From NCBI GenBank assembly GCA_965224605.1, contig CBDCZP010000006.1:124001-188000 (forward strand): a DNA stretch of 64,000 nucleotides, written 5' to 3'. Below the pieces are notes generated by a model, which was given only the letters and a program-made list of their open reading frames with translations, made no database searches and was not told the origin of the DNA. Shown here piece by piece: positions 46,227-55,128 of this stretch; position 1 is the first letter of the stretch, and each line of letters opens with the position of its first letter. This stretch comes from HyVt-477 sp965224605. Lineage in GTDB: Bacteria; Pseudomonadota; Gammaproteobacteria; Thiotrichales; Thiotrichaceae. The position numbers were made by a program, and so were the translations under genes.

Positions 46227-46682
46227 TTACAACCAACGTCTTACCGATTGCTTATAATCCAGATACTCTTTCCCAAATTTTTCCTCAAGGATTTTTTCTT
46301 CTGGAATAATCTGTTGCACGGTTAGCACAACCACAAAGAGGGGAATTAGCAGGAAAGGACTCAAGCTGCCTAAATAAATAGCCCAGCCTGTAAGCAATAG
46401 AGCAAGCCCCACGTACATCGGGTTTCGGGTGAACCGATACATGCCGCTGGTCACCAGCTTGCTAGCGTTTTCTGGTGAGAACGGGTTCGGTGTCGTTTTT
46501 CTTTTAATGAACAAAAATAACGAGGATAAATCCAACATTAAAGCCCCCGCAATCAGTGCCAGACCGAGTTTATTCCACGGCATAGCTATAAGCTGAGCAA
46601 GTGGCAAGTGTTGGTTTAATAACCACATGCAACCAGCGAAAATCAGCATGTAGGCGGGTGGAGGTATTTTTAGCTTTAACAT
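46227..46682 (-). CDS. isoprenylcysteine-carboxyl-methyltransferase-like membrane protein
   Basis: A 151-residue inner-membrane protein of the PEMT/ICMT superfamily. The family pattern is LVTSGMYRFTRNPMYVGLAL, followed by EKILEEKFGKEYLDYKQSVRRWL at the end. Three to four helices are visible. The ATG at 46682 lies inside the end of the TfoX-domain frame, 113 bases before its stop. The bacterial function is not established; it could methylate a lipid or membrane thiol. Confidence 0.82.
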   Translation of the reverse strand: MLKLKIPPPAYMLIFAGCMWLLNQHLPLAQLIAMPWNKLGLALIAGALMLDLSSLFLFIKRKTTPNPFSPENASKLVTSGMYRFTRNPMYVGLALLLTGWAIYLGSLSPFLLIPLFVVVLTVQQIIPEEKILEEKFGKEYLDYKQSVRRWL

Positions 46683-47055
46683 TATTTTTTTTCCTTGGCC
46701 GGGTGTTTCTAGCCGACTCAATCGCTTTCATTACATGACCCTGCAATATTTCTGCATCTTCCAGCCAATCGGCAGGAACACTGTAGTACTTCTTAACACG
46801 AACACGGCCTTTTTTCGTGTGGTAAGAAAAAGGTTCCATATCCAAGGCTTCAAATTCAGGTCGAGTGGTATCATCAACACAGAGATAAAATATGTCTCCC
46901 ATTATCATGGCAAATTGAATGCTATTTTGCTTGCTATTCTCATATCGAAGAGCTTTTCCACCAAAAAACGGCTTGCTATAGATGTTGGAGCCACTAGTAA
47001 CAAACGATTCTAATAGCTCCAATACATAGCCTACAAACTCAGCAGAAGCGGACAT
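46570..47055 (-). CDS. TfoX N-terminal-domain protein
   Basis: A 161-residue protein with the TfoX/Sxy N-terminal fold (FFGGKALRYENS, then IMGDIFYLCVDDTTRPEFEA and FSYHTKKGRVRVKKYYSVPADWLED). The family domain ends at about residue 118, and the last about 38 residues are read through the start of the ICMT-like gene in another frame. Either the overlap is real or a frameshift extends the ORF. It contains only the N-terminal half of true TfoX, so a competence role is doubtful. Confidence 0.7.
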   Translation of the reverse strand: MSASAEFVGYVLELLESFVTSGSNIYSKPFFGGKALRYENSKQNSIQFAMIMGDIFYLCVDDTTRPEFEALDMEPFSYHTKKGRVRVKKYYSVPADWLEDAEILQGHVMKAIESARNTRPRKKNNVKAKNTSTRLHADFRWLHVVIKPTLATCSAYSYAVE

Positions 47056-47066
47056 GTATGTCTCGG

Positions 47067-47846
47067 CTATCTACGCTGCAACGTATTTTTGTTAAAATCT
47101 CTCGTCGTCAGTCCATTACGAAACTTGTAATTCGACCAGGTCAGAGTTGTGCCTTTGCCAGTTTGATGGTTTTGCATGCTCATACTAGAAGGTCGCCAAT
47201 AGTGATCGATATACATTTTATATCCAGTACTTGTTAAGGTTTTAAGCTTGCTGTTTTTACGATCATAAAATTCGACTTTGACAGCACGATACTCCTTAGT
47301 ATCCAACCAGACAATTTGTCGGGAGTAACCTGAAAACTTGTACGCCGGTTTACGTTCGATCACATGGCACGTCCACCCACTCCCACAGGGTTCTTCACGG
47401 AGAAAGTTATAGCTATATTTTTCCACTTCCTGAGAGGCCAAGTCTTCGAAAGCAAACTCACTGCCCATAAAAGGGCCTGATTTGTTGCGTGAATTAATAC
47501 GTTTTACTCGACGCAAGGCGGGCAAGTACAACCATTGATCATCCGCTTTTAAACCATGCGTATAGGTCAACATAGTCGTGCCTTTAACATCAGCAGGCGA
47601 ATCAAAAAATGAAATGCTTTTATCACCATCGCCCGTCACTTCAAGGGTTTTTATACGCATTTTTCTAGTGCTAGTCTTACCCGCTCGGTTCCGTAGAACC
47701 ATCTGCATGTCGGCGGTTAGATCTTTAAATCCCGTGTCACGGGCATCTGATGCTTTAGCAATTTTAAGCCCTTTTTCTTGAGGGCTTTCTGCTTGTGCTG
47801 TCGCTGTGATCATGCTGATACAGACAGCTAAAATGAGGTTTTTCAT
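47067..47846 (-). CDS. LolA-like outer-membrane lipoprotein-sorting protein
   Basis: A 259-residue periplasmic protein with a signal ending TAQAES. It is of the LolA-like type that usually accompanies MMPL/RND transporters (for example LPALRRVKRINSRNKSGPFMGS and WRPSSMSMQNHQTGKGTTLTW). It is expected to shuttle lipids or lipophilic cargo. A TetR-type operator palindrome lies 42 bases upstream of its ATG, and a matching operator lies upstream of the tetR-MMPL pair. The module is therefore probably one regulon. Confidence 0.8.
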   Translation of the reverse strand: MKNLILAVCISMITATAQAESPQEKGLKIAKASDARDTGFKDLTADMQMVLRNRAGKTSTRKMRIKTLEVTGDGDKSISFFDSPADVKGTTMLTYTHGLKADDQWLYLPALRRVKRINSRNKSGPFMGSEFAFEDLASQEVEKYSYNFLREEPCGSGWTCHVIERKPAYKFSGYSRQIVWLDTKEYRAVKVEFYDRKNSKLKTLTSTGYKMYIDHYWRPSSMSMQNHQTGKGTTLTWSNYKFRNGLTTRDFNKNTLQRR

Positions 47847-47887
47847 TATATATTCCTATCGTAATATTTTTAGTATTAAGGATAAAT

Positions 47888-47903
47888 CATACCAGTTGGT
47901 ATG
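47888..47903. promoter_or_regulatory. TetR-type operator palindrome upstream of the LolA-like gene
   Basis: CATACCAGTTGGTATG, followed by CAATTAT. Outer half-sites CATACC and GGTATG are identical to those at 51966-51981, and the right flank CAA is shared as well. Confidence 0.75.
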
Positions 47904-47944
47904 CAATTATGGGCTTGGGCTAGGTGGTCGACCTTTCCCATTAG

Positions 47945-48433
47945 TCATCGCGTTTGAAACAGCTCCAAAAACAGGTTGGCGCATAAAATAGCAATACCTA
48001 GAAGCAGTCCTCCTACTCCTACATAGGTAAATATTTCTGTTATTAGATGATGGTGCGCGGCATCCCGTCCTATGGAAGGCGCTAAAATAAATAGTGTCAG
48101 CCATGACAATGGATATAAACCACCCAGCCCGACTAGAATAGCTGACACCGTCTTCAATCGTTTTTTGAGCGATGAGAACATAATAAGAACAATTAAGCCT
48201 ATTGAGAATGCTGCTATTCCGGTCGCATGAAAATGTGAACGTTGTGCATATCTCCATATTTTTCCGTTACTTTTTTCATCATGAAGATCGGTATGTATAG
48301 CAACACCTTCGGCAATATAGGATTTTACTGAATCTTCTGACACACCAAAGATAACACCCATTGATATTCCAAAAATCAAGGTCAGCATCACTAAAAATAG
48401 ACCCACTTTTACTACTTTAATTTCTTCTGTCAT
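47945..48433 (-). CDS. small membrane protein with the MMPL module
   Basis: A 162-residue inner-membrane protein with four helices (about residues 9-30, 68-86, 94-115 and 130-152) and His-containing polar loops (RSHFHATG, DAAHHHLI). No known family is recognised. It lies between the MMPL transporter and the LolA-like gene on the same strand. One GGTATG half-site lies just upstream at about 48449, but no full operator palindrome. Confidence 0.6.
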   Translation of the reverse strand: MTEEIKVVKVGLFLVMLTLIFGISMGVIFGVSEDSVKSYIAEGVAIHTDLHDEKSNGKIWRYAQRSHFHATGIAAFSIGLIVLIMFSSLKKRLKTVSAILVGLGGLYPLSWLTLFILAPSIGRDAAHHHLITEIFTYVGVGGLLLGIAILCANLFLELFQTR

Positions 48434-48532
48434 ACGAAATTCCTGGTATCGGTATGAGAAATAATGGTGCCATTATTATAACACCCTCATGTAACAACTT
48501 ATCAATAGCTACCCAAGAAACTCTGAATAAGC

Positions 48533-48556
48533 CATGTTTTCTGGAAGTGAACCTTC
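48533..48556. repeat. 23-nt dispersed repeat, copy 2
   Basis: Its complement matches the segment at 35732-35754 with one mismatch outside an 18-nt perfect core. It lies in the 366-base gap between the MMPL gene and the 162-residue membrane protein gene. Confidence 0.65.
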
Positions 48557-48622
48557 AGCGACTGTACAAGTATCGTTTTTAGCCCCTCTTTCTAAGAGGA
48601 GGGTGTGTAAAAATAAATAATT

Positions 48623-48708
48623 TTGTAGGTCGGATAAGGAACGCCATCCGGCAAGCTATTGAATCAACAGCCTTTGTCGTATGGCGCTATCGCTTATACG
48701 ACCTACAA
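48623..48708. repeat. REP-like 86-bp palindrome
   Basis: TTGTAGGTCG at 48623-48632 pairs perfectly with CGACCTACAA at 48699-48708. Inner segments GATAAG/CTTAT and AACGCCAT/ATGGCGCT also pair. The left part (GTAGGTCGGATAAG, ending CATCCGGCA) closely resembles the E. coli REP sequence, which is a known intergenic repeat transposed by RayT/TnpA-REP proteins. The remainder of the gap shows no gene. Confidence 0.7.
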
Positions 48709-48799
48709 CTTAGCTTTTGCAACACCTGTAAAAAGAATACTTGCACAGCCTCTAAAGCATCGTTTCTAGAAGATTTAAACTTAATCTGCGGTTTCCTCC

Positions 48800-51160
48800 C
48801 TATGAAACAGCAACCACCTCTCCTTCATCTTTATTCAACCAGGAATCAAGTCTTAACAGCAACACAGGAAGGAATAAAAAATCAGCCAACAATGCAAAAG
48901 CAATGACAAGAGATGTCACCAGACCCATTTCAGAATTCAATGTAAATGAAGAGGTGGATATTAGTAAAAACCCACCAATGAGTGCGACAGATGTTACCCA
49001 CAGGGCACTACCAACGGTTGAAAAAGCGTAACGTACTGCCGCTTCAGCAGATAGCCCTTGCTCACGTTTAGCGCGCAGGTATTTACTTAAAAAATGCACC
49101 GTGTCATCAACCACAATACCAATGGTCATTGAGGTAACCACGGACAAGCCTAGACCAATTTGACCATCAACAATCGCCCACAATCCGAAAGCCAGACCCG
49201 CAGGAATAAGGTTCGGCACCAGACTGATCAATCCATAGCGCAGGGATCGTAGCGCGACAACCAAAATCAACGATATCAACACCAAGGCAATCACCGCGCC
49301 TGTAAGCAAACTAACGATGTTTTTCATACCGATATGCGCAAACATAATAGCCGGACTTGATCCCCAAGTTTGGATGTCCGGTGTATTTTTCGCCATCCAG
49401 TCCTGAGTACGTTGTTCTAGTTCCAGTATTTGCTGGGTAGAAATAGTTTCCAGCGTAACCGAAAGCCGACTGGATTCTTTATTGATATCAATCTGGTTGT
49501 TTAAATCCAGTCCATACGGCAACGACATTTCATACAGCAATAGGTACTGAGCGGCCAAGTCTTGTCGTTCTGGCAACGTATACAACGCATCGTCATCACC
49601 ATGCATATTACGATTCAGACGTTTCATAATGTCCGTTAAGGTATTAACGTGAATGACTTCAGGCTGTTCTCTTAGCCAGTTACTAAACTTTTCGACTTGT
49701 TGAAGATATTCAGGATCCGATACGCTGCCACTTTTCTTTGACTCCAATGAGAAATCAAAAAAGTAAATACCGGTAAGGTTTTCAAGAATAAAGTCCGTAT
49801 CGGTGCGGAACTGAATGCGCTCATCAAAGTACTGAACAAACACATCATTAAGTTCATTCCTGGGCAGGAAAGAGATTAATACGATAAAAATAAGCCCCAT
49901 GATAATCAGTAATTTTTTCTGAAACCGAATAACGAAATTGGCCAGCTTGTCCATGCCACTTGATAATCGTCCATGTTCTTTAGGTTTAATACGTGAAGGA
50001 AGTAGCGTTGCCAATGCGGGCATAAATGCAACAGATAGGAGCCAAGCAAATATCACGCCTATTGCTGATATATTACCTAAATCCCTGAAAGGAGGAGCAT
50101 CGCTAAAGTTTAGACTCAAAAAACCAATCGCAGTGGTTAATGACGTTAAAAACACGGGGCCAAAATTAATCCGCAGACTTTCTCGCATGGCTTCATTCTT
50201 ACCCATGCCTTTGCGCATACCCTGCAACCAGTTGGATAAAATATGCACACAGTCAGCTACCGCTAACGTCATAATAATAATCGGGGCAGACATTGCAGGA
50301 GGCGACAGATGAATCCCTATCCAGCCAGCCAAACCCATAGCGGCTGCTACAGAAAATATAATGACAACAAAGGTAGCAAAGGTGCCAGCTATGCCGCGTA
50401 ACAAGAAAAACACAAGCGCCAGAATAATAAGCACCGCCATCGGAATCAGGTGTGTCATGTCATATTGAGCTGCTTCTGGGAATGCATTGTTCAGCATCAC
50501 AATGCCGCTAAGATAGACATCAATTTGAGGATATGTTTCGTGAATATATCGTTCTAACTCGCGCACCGATGCTACCACCTCCGGGACTTCTTTGGTGGCA
50601 TCTAGTTCTGGAAGTTCAACCGTAATATTAACGGTAGTGACGTGACTTCTATCCGAGAGCAAACGATGAACAATCAAGGGTTCATTAAGCGCAATTTTCT
50701 GAATTTCGCTAAGTTTTTCTGGCGTTAATGATTGCGGATTCTCTATCAGGTCTGCGACGGTTAAATCGTCACCTTCTGCATAGGTATGCTGGAAGTTTGA
50801 TAATGAATCTATACGAATAGAATACGGGGTTTGCCATGCACGCTCGGTAATATCGACTACTGCGGCCAACGTTTCAGGAGTAAACACTTTCCCATCTTTT
50901 GGGGCAAGAGCCATGATGACACTATCATTTTTTGTATAGGTCTCTTGCAGCTTTTCAAACGCAAGTAGCTGTGGATTGTCCCCATCAAAAAAGATGCGGT
51001 AATCGTTGTCAAACTTTAGCAAGCGTGCACCACTTGCGGCAATCACGATGATGATGATAGACGCTATGAGTACCCACCAACGATGGAGCATTAACCAATC
51101 AGCATATTTTTCATTGATGTTTTGCTTGTTATTAATGCTATTCATATTGACATTGTCCAC
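48800..51160 (-). CDS. MMPL/RND-family transporter
   Basis: A 786-residue inner-membrane transporter of the RND superfamily. It has two six-helix halves, each after a large periplasmic loop, with the signature GISA/AMP-type GD-containing helix IVVDDTVHFLSKYLRA in the C-terminal half and ADCVHILSNWLQGM in the N-terminal half. Such MMPL-like proteins move lipids and usually act with the LolA-like partner. It begins 63 bases after tetR on the same strand and is probably autoregulated with it. Substrate is unknown. Confidence 0.85.
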   Translation of the reverse strand: MDNVNMNSINNKQNINEKYADWLMLHRWWVLIASIIIIVIAASGARLLKFDNDYRIFFDGDNPQLLAFEKLQETYTKNDSVIMALAPKDGKVFTPETLAAVVDITERAWQTPYSIRIDSLSNFQHTYAEGDDLTVADLIENPQSLTPEKLSEIQKIALNEPLIVHRLLSDRSHVTTVNITVELPELDATKEVPEVVASVRELERYIHETYPQIDVYLSGIVMLNNAFPEAAQYDMTHLIPMAVLIILALVFFLLRGIAGTFATFVVIIFSVAAAMGLAGWIGIHLSPPAMSAPIIIMTLAVADCVHILSNWLQGMRKGMGKNEAMRESLRINFGPVFLTSLTTAIGFLSLNFSDAPPFRDLGNISAIGVIFAWLLSVAFMPALATLLPSRIKPKEHGRLSSGMDKLANFVIRFQKKLLIIMGLIFIVLISFLPRNELNDVFVQYFDERIQFRTDTDFILENLTGIYFFDFSLESKKSGSVSDPEYLQQVEKFSNWLREQPEVIHVNTLTDIMKRLNRNMHGDDDALYTLPERQDLAAQYLLLYEMSLPYGLDLNNQIDINKESSRLSVTLETISTQQILELEQRTQDWMAKNTPDIQTWGSSPAIMFAHIGMKNIVSLLTGAVIALVLISLILVVALRSLRYGLISLVPNLIPAGLAFGLWAIVDGQIGLGLSVVTSMTIGIVVDDTVHFLSKYLRAKREQGLSAEAAVRYAFSTVGSALWVTSVALIGGFLLISTSSFTLNSEMGLVTSLVIAFALLADFLFLPVLLLRLDSWLNKDEGEVVAVS

Positions 51161-51223
51161 ATTTTTTAGGGCGTTTATGGTCTCAAAAGAGCCTGCTTAT
51201 AGATTGTAGCTCATTATCATTGT

Positions 51224-51907
51224 TTATTTTTCTACCCAGCCTTCAGGCCGTAAGGTATTGAGTATGTTAATTAAACCATTTCCACAGTCCATTAGTAAAG
51301 CCATATTTCTTGCATTTTTTGCCATTCCGATGCAACCTTCAAGTGTGGCAACAAAAACTGCGGAGAACTGCTTGGCGTCCAAGCTTTTAACAACATAACC
51401 ACTGGCCTTTCCATGCTCTAATGTTGTTTCTATCGCTTTACGCCAATTAGTATAAATTGCATCCAGTCTGGTTCTAAACGTTTCATCAATGGTAGACATT
51501 TCCTGAGCAAGATTATTCAAAGGACAACCCAGCTCGATATCTTCTAGTGTCAGTTGATCCCCTGCATCCATGATGATCTGTTGAAGGGTTAGAATAGGGT
51601 CTTCACATTCATCAAGCTTATCAATCCACATCTCGCATACGGATTCATTAATTATTTCATCAATAACGGCATACCCAAGCGCATTTTTATTGGGGAAATG
51701 ATGATAAAGCGCACCTTTCGTGAGTCCGGTACTTTTTAAAATATTCTGAATGCTCGCCGCTTGAAAACCGACACGATGGATTTCAGTGAAAGCCGCAATA
51801 AGAATTTTCTGCCGAGTAGCCTCTGAAGCTGTATTTTCAAGCTGTTGACTACATCTACAGGTCAGTAGATGCCACCATGGTGTGTTTTTTTGTATTTCAA
51901 TATTCAT
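51224..51907 (-). CDS. TetR-family repressor of the MMPL module
   Basis: A 227-residue regulator. The helix-turn-helix is SIQNILKSTGLTKGALYHHFPNKNAL (about residues 52-77), the standard TetR signature. The C-terminal ligand-binding domain has no informative motif. The protein starts MNIEIQKNTPWWHLL, which includes an extension of about 30 residues before the first HTH helix. It reads toward the MMPL gene, and a palindromic operator lies 59-74 bases upstream of its ATG. Confidence 0.88.
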   Translation of the reverse strand: MNIEIQKNTPWWHLLTCRCSQQLENTASEATRQKILIAAFTEIHRVGFQAASIQNILKSTGLTKGALYHHFPNKNALGYAVIDEIINESVCEMWIDKLDECEDPILTLQQIIMDAGDQLTLEDIELGCPLNNLAQEMSTIDETFRTRLDAIYTNWRKAIETTLEHGKASGYVVKSLDAKQFSAVFVATLEGCIGMAKNARNMALLMDCGNGLINILNTLRPEGWVEK

Positions 51908-51965
51908 GGTATATCGCTATATGTGCTTTAGGTATAGTTAACGAGTACACTAAAAACCATACATC

Positions 51966-51981
51966 CATACCGGTCGGTATG
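51966..51981. promoter_or_regulatory. TetR-type operator palindrome upstream of tetR-MMPL
   Basis: CATACCGGTCGGTATG, followed by CAAGTTAT. It is nearly a perfect palindrome (only the two central positions break symmetry) and shares half-sites and right flank with 47888-47903. Confidence 0.78.
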
Positions 51982-52123
51982 CAAGTTATCGGTAGAACAT
52001 TTTTTGATCCCAGACTGAGCTGAGTTCCAAATTGAACTTGGAACCAGGAATAATTCTTCTTTTTTCTGTAGCCTTTTTATCTGTTGAATGCAGCGGTGCG
52101 AGGGGGGGGATTTAGGTTTAATC

Positions 52124-52157
52124 AAAAAAAACCCTTTCACATGGAAAGGGTTTTTTT
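52124..52157 (-). terminator. intrinsic terminator after PPi-phosphofructokinase
   Basis: AAACCCTTTC pairs with GAAAGGGTTT around a short loop with A- and T-runs on both flanks, so it can act on both strands. It lies 22 bases past the pfk stop. Confidence 0.88.
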
Positions 52158-52178
52158 GCTACCTAGTTTGCAGTCTTG

Positions 52179-53441
52179 TTATTTCATTTTAAATCCAGGT
52201 AGTTTCTTTTCTGCCAGTACTTTCTTCAAAGTAACATAATCAGGCATACCATTTTTGTAAGGAGGATAATCTTCACCATCAATCAATGGCAGTAAGTATT
52301 CACGACAAGCATCCGTAATACCGAAACCATCTTCGCTGATGTATTCCATTGGCATCATCTTCTCAACGTTGGCGATGTCTTTTAAGTCACCAGAACCAAT
52401 TTCCCATGTGTAAGGATTATTTGAGGTACGGATAATGGCTGGCATCACAGAGTTTTTGCCTTCAAGTGCCATATTGACCGCAGCTTCACCTAACGCATAA
52501 GCTTGTTCAACGTCAGACTTAGAAGCCAAGTGCCGAGCTGCACGTTGCAAGTAATCCGCTACAGCCCAATGGAATTTATAACCTAAAGCATCTTTAATGA
52601 TATTAGCAACCACAGGAGCTGCTCCACCTAATTGAGCATGGCCGAAATCATCACGAGTTCCTTGTTCAGCAAGAAATTTGCCATCAGGCCATGCTGTTCC
52701 TTCAGAAACGACAATTGTACAATAGCCGTGACTTTTTACTTTTGAATCGACTAAAGCCAGAAATTTCTCTTGATCAAATTTGATTTCAGGGAAAAGTATT
52801 ACCACAGGAATGTCATTATCTTCATCCGCAGCTAATGCACCAGCTGCTGCAATCCAGCCTGCATGACGACCCATAACTTCTAATACGAATATTTTTGTTG
52901 ATGTCGCCGCCATTGAAGCTACGTCAAAGCTAGCTTCACGAGTCGATACAGCGATGTATTTGGCTACTGAACCAAAGCCAGGGCAGTTATCAGTAATAGG
53001 TAGATCGTTATCAACTGTTTTAGGTACGTGGATAGCTTGAATAGGGAAGCCAGTTTTTTCTGAAAGCTGAGAGACTTTAAGGCAAGTATCCGCCGAGTCG
53101 CCACCACCGTTATAGAAAAAGTAACCAATATTATGGGCTTTAAACACTTCAATTAAACGATCATATTCCGCTTTATTATCTTCCAAACTTTTCATCTTGT
53201 AACGACAAGAACCCATTGCACCTGAAGGAGTATGCTTTAGAGCCGCAATATCTTCCTCTGACTCTTTGCTGGTATCAATCAGGTTTTCCATCAATGCACC
53301 GATGATGCCGTTTTGACCCGCATAAACCGTGCCGATTTTATCGGGATGTTTACGAGCTGTTTCGATAACACCACAAGCTGAAGCATTGATCACAGCGGTT
53401 ACACCGCCTGACTGAGCATAAAAAGCATTTTTTACTGACAT
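52179..53441 (-). CDS. pyrophosphate-dependent 6-phosphofructokinase
   Basis: Phosphorylates fructose 6-phosphate reversibly with PPi instead of ATP. The 420-residue protein has GGGDSADTC where ATP enzymes have GGDGT. It also has the PKTVDNDLPITD signature with the catalytic Asp and the lysine that marks PPi use. VMGRHAGWIAAAGAL and the substrate-binding arginines follow. The ATG at 53441 with GGAGAG just upstream is preferred to a start four codons earlier. PPi-PFK is frequent in methanotrophs and sulfur symbionts. Confidence 0.88.
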   Translation of the reverse strand: MSVKNAFYAQSGGVTAVINASACGVIETARKHPDKIGTVYAGQNGIIGALMENLIDTSKESEEDIAALKHTPSGAMGSCRYKMKSLEDNKAEYDRLIEVFKAHNIGYFFYNGGGDSADTCLKVSQLSEKTGFPIQAIHVPKTVDNDLPITDNCPGFGSVAKYIAVSTREASFDVASMAATSTKIFVLEVMGRHAGWIAAAGALAADEDNDIPVVILFPEIKFDQEKFLALVDSKVKSHGYCTIVVSEGTAWPDGKFLAEQGTRDDFGHAQLGGAAPVVANIIKDALGYKFHWAVADYLQRAARHLASKSDVEQAYALGEAAVNMALEGKNSVMPAIIRTSNNPYTWEIGSGDLKDIANVEKMMPMEYISEDGFGITDACREYLLPLIDGEDYPPYKNGMPDYVTLKKVLAEKKLPGFKMK

Positions 53442-53743
53442 ATTTCTCTCCATTTGGAATGATATTTTATTTGCCGCACATCATACTTGACTCATGCGCA
53501 CAAATCATATGTTTTGTGTGATAATTCGCCTCAGACCTTTTAGTTAACATCCAGCCACTACAGACTGATGGGAAATGGCTTGCGGCTTTTCAGGGATTGA
53601 GGAGGAAACGACCCGACTCAGGAACTGGAGGGAATACTGATCTACAGAAACCAGTGTTAATACTACGAAGCAGTTTAGCGTCCATGCACATACAGTTCTT
53701 ATTCCTTGTATAGCAATACTGAGCAGCCATTATGGATAATATA

Positions 53744-53842
53744 CCTCGCACAATGATGCGATATATCTCGTATTATAACAGGATTTTTCTCGTATTATTA
53801 TAGACTGTACCTCGTATTATGATAAGCTGTACCTCGTATAAT
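53744..53842 (+). promoter_or_regulatory. five 11-nt direct repeats at an exact 22-nt period upstream of the DUF4143 ATPase
   Basis: Copies start at 53744 (CCTCGCACAAT), 53766 (TCTCGTATTAT), 53788 (TCTCGTATTAT), 53810 (CCTCGTATTAT) and 53832 (CCTCGTATAAT), so the unit recurs every 22 nt, about two helical turns. The last four contain TATTAT or TATAAT, like -10 elements. The block ends 14 bases before the ATG at 53857. It could be an operator array for autoregulation or a stack of promoters. The remainder of the 415-base gap upstream of it shows no gene. Confidence 0.75.
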
Positions 53843-53856
53843 CATGAGAGTCTTGT

Positions 53857-55128
53857 ATGTATCAACGTCATATTGAAACCTTTCTCACCGAGCTATTAAC
53901 AGAATTTCGCATTCTCTATTTAACAGGGCCAAGGCAAGCTGGCAAAACAACCCTTGCCCGTAAAATAGCAAAAGAACAGGGAATGTTATACATCTCTCTG
54001 GATGAGCAAACCGCATTCGCTTCTGCACAAAGTGATCCTCACGGATTTATTGATAGCTTTAACAATCAACCCGTTGTATTAGATGAATTTCAGTATGCGC
54101 CAGAACTCATACATGCGATCAAATTAGTATCAGATCAACTAGAACCTTATGAGCGTGGGCGTTTTTTCCTGACAGGTTCGGCAGATATTTTTAGCTCGGC
54201 GCAAACTCAGGAAGCCTTGCCTGGCCATATAGCAAGAGTAGAACTCTATCCCCTTTCAATAGCTGAAAAAAACACAACAGACCCCACACAAAGCACATTC
54301 AATCTGATTAATTTCATACTGAACGAACAGGTTATCAGTCCGCAGGACATACCAACACTTACACGAGAAGGGTTAGCTCAGGCACTCATACAAGGTGGCT
54401 ACCCAGAACTACAAAGCAAAAGCCCTCGCGCAAAACAGATATGGCTACAGTCCTATATAGAAGGACGTTTATTCAAAGACTTTGAAAGCATTTATAACGC
54501 CAAAGGGGATTACCACACCAAACTAAAATCACTGATACCCTATTTGGCAGGCTTAAGTGGCAACCTGTTGAAATACGCCAGTATCGCCAATGACCTCGCT
54601 CAAAACGACAAAGTGGTGAAGTCCTATATTGAAGTTCTTGAATGGATGTTCATCATCAAACGCATACACCCCTTTATAAAAAACAGTGCCAAACGACAGA
54701 CTATAGGAATGCCGAAGCTACACATGGTAGATACCGGTTTAGCCTGTCACTTGTTGGGAATTAAAACACCTAAGCAACTACTAGACTCCTCCTTTTATGG
54801 TGGGCTACTAGAAAGCTTTGTAGTAATGGAATGCTATAAACATATGGGCTGGTCAGAAGACACAGTGAATATCTACCACTATCGGGATAAGAAAAAGAAT
54901 GAAGTGGATATTGTACTGGAACAGGCTGATGGAAGATTAATTGCTATTGAAATAAAAGCATCTAGCACCGTACGCGAAAGCGACTTCAAGGGTATTACCA
55001 AGTTTGCTGATTTTGTGGGTGAATCATTTAAATATGGCTATGTGTTCTATTCTGGCTCAAGAGTTCTGCCTTTTAAAATTTCAGATAGACAGTTTTATGC
55101 TATTCCATTGGCATTACTTTGGTCATAG
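53857..55128 (+). CDS. AAA-family ATPase with DUF4143
   Basis: A 423-residue cytoplasmic protein. Walker A is LTGPRQAGKTTLARK near residues 24-38, Walker B is QPVVLDEFQYAPEL, and sensor-like FFLTGSADIF follows. The C-terminal half is the DUF4143 domain, ending with VDIVLEQADGRLIAIEIKAS, the nuclease-like E-x-K pattern of this family. Such AAA_14/DUF4143 proteins are widespread in variable genome regions and their role is unknown. A GAGAG ribosome binding site precedes the ATG. A second member lies on the other side of the CRISPR locus at 61685-62824. Confidence 0.82.
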   Translation: MYQRHIETFLTELLTEFRILYLTGPRQAGKTTLARKIAKEQGMLYISLDEQTAFASAQSDPHGFIDSFNNQPVVLDEFQYAPELIHAIKLVSDQLEPYERGRFFLTGSADIFSSAQTQEALPGHIARVELYPLSIAEKNTTDPTQSTFNLINFILNEQVISPQDIPTLTREGLAQALIQGGYPELQSKSPRAKQIWLQSYIEGRLFKDFESIYNAKGDYHTKLKSLIPYLAGLSGNLLKYASIANDLAQNDKVVKSYIEVLEWMFIIKRIHPFIKNSAKRQTIGMPKLHMVDTGLACHLLGIKTPKQLLDSSFYGGLLESFVVMECYKHMGWSEDTVNIYHYRDKKKNEVDIVLEQADGRLIAIEIKASSTVRESDFKGITKFADFVGESFKYGYVFYSGSRVLPFKISDRQFYAIPLALLWS

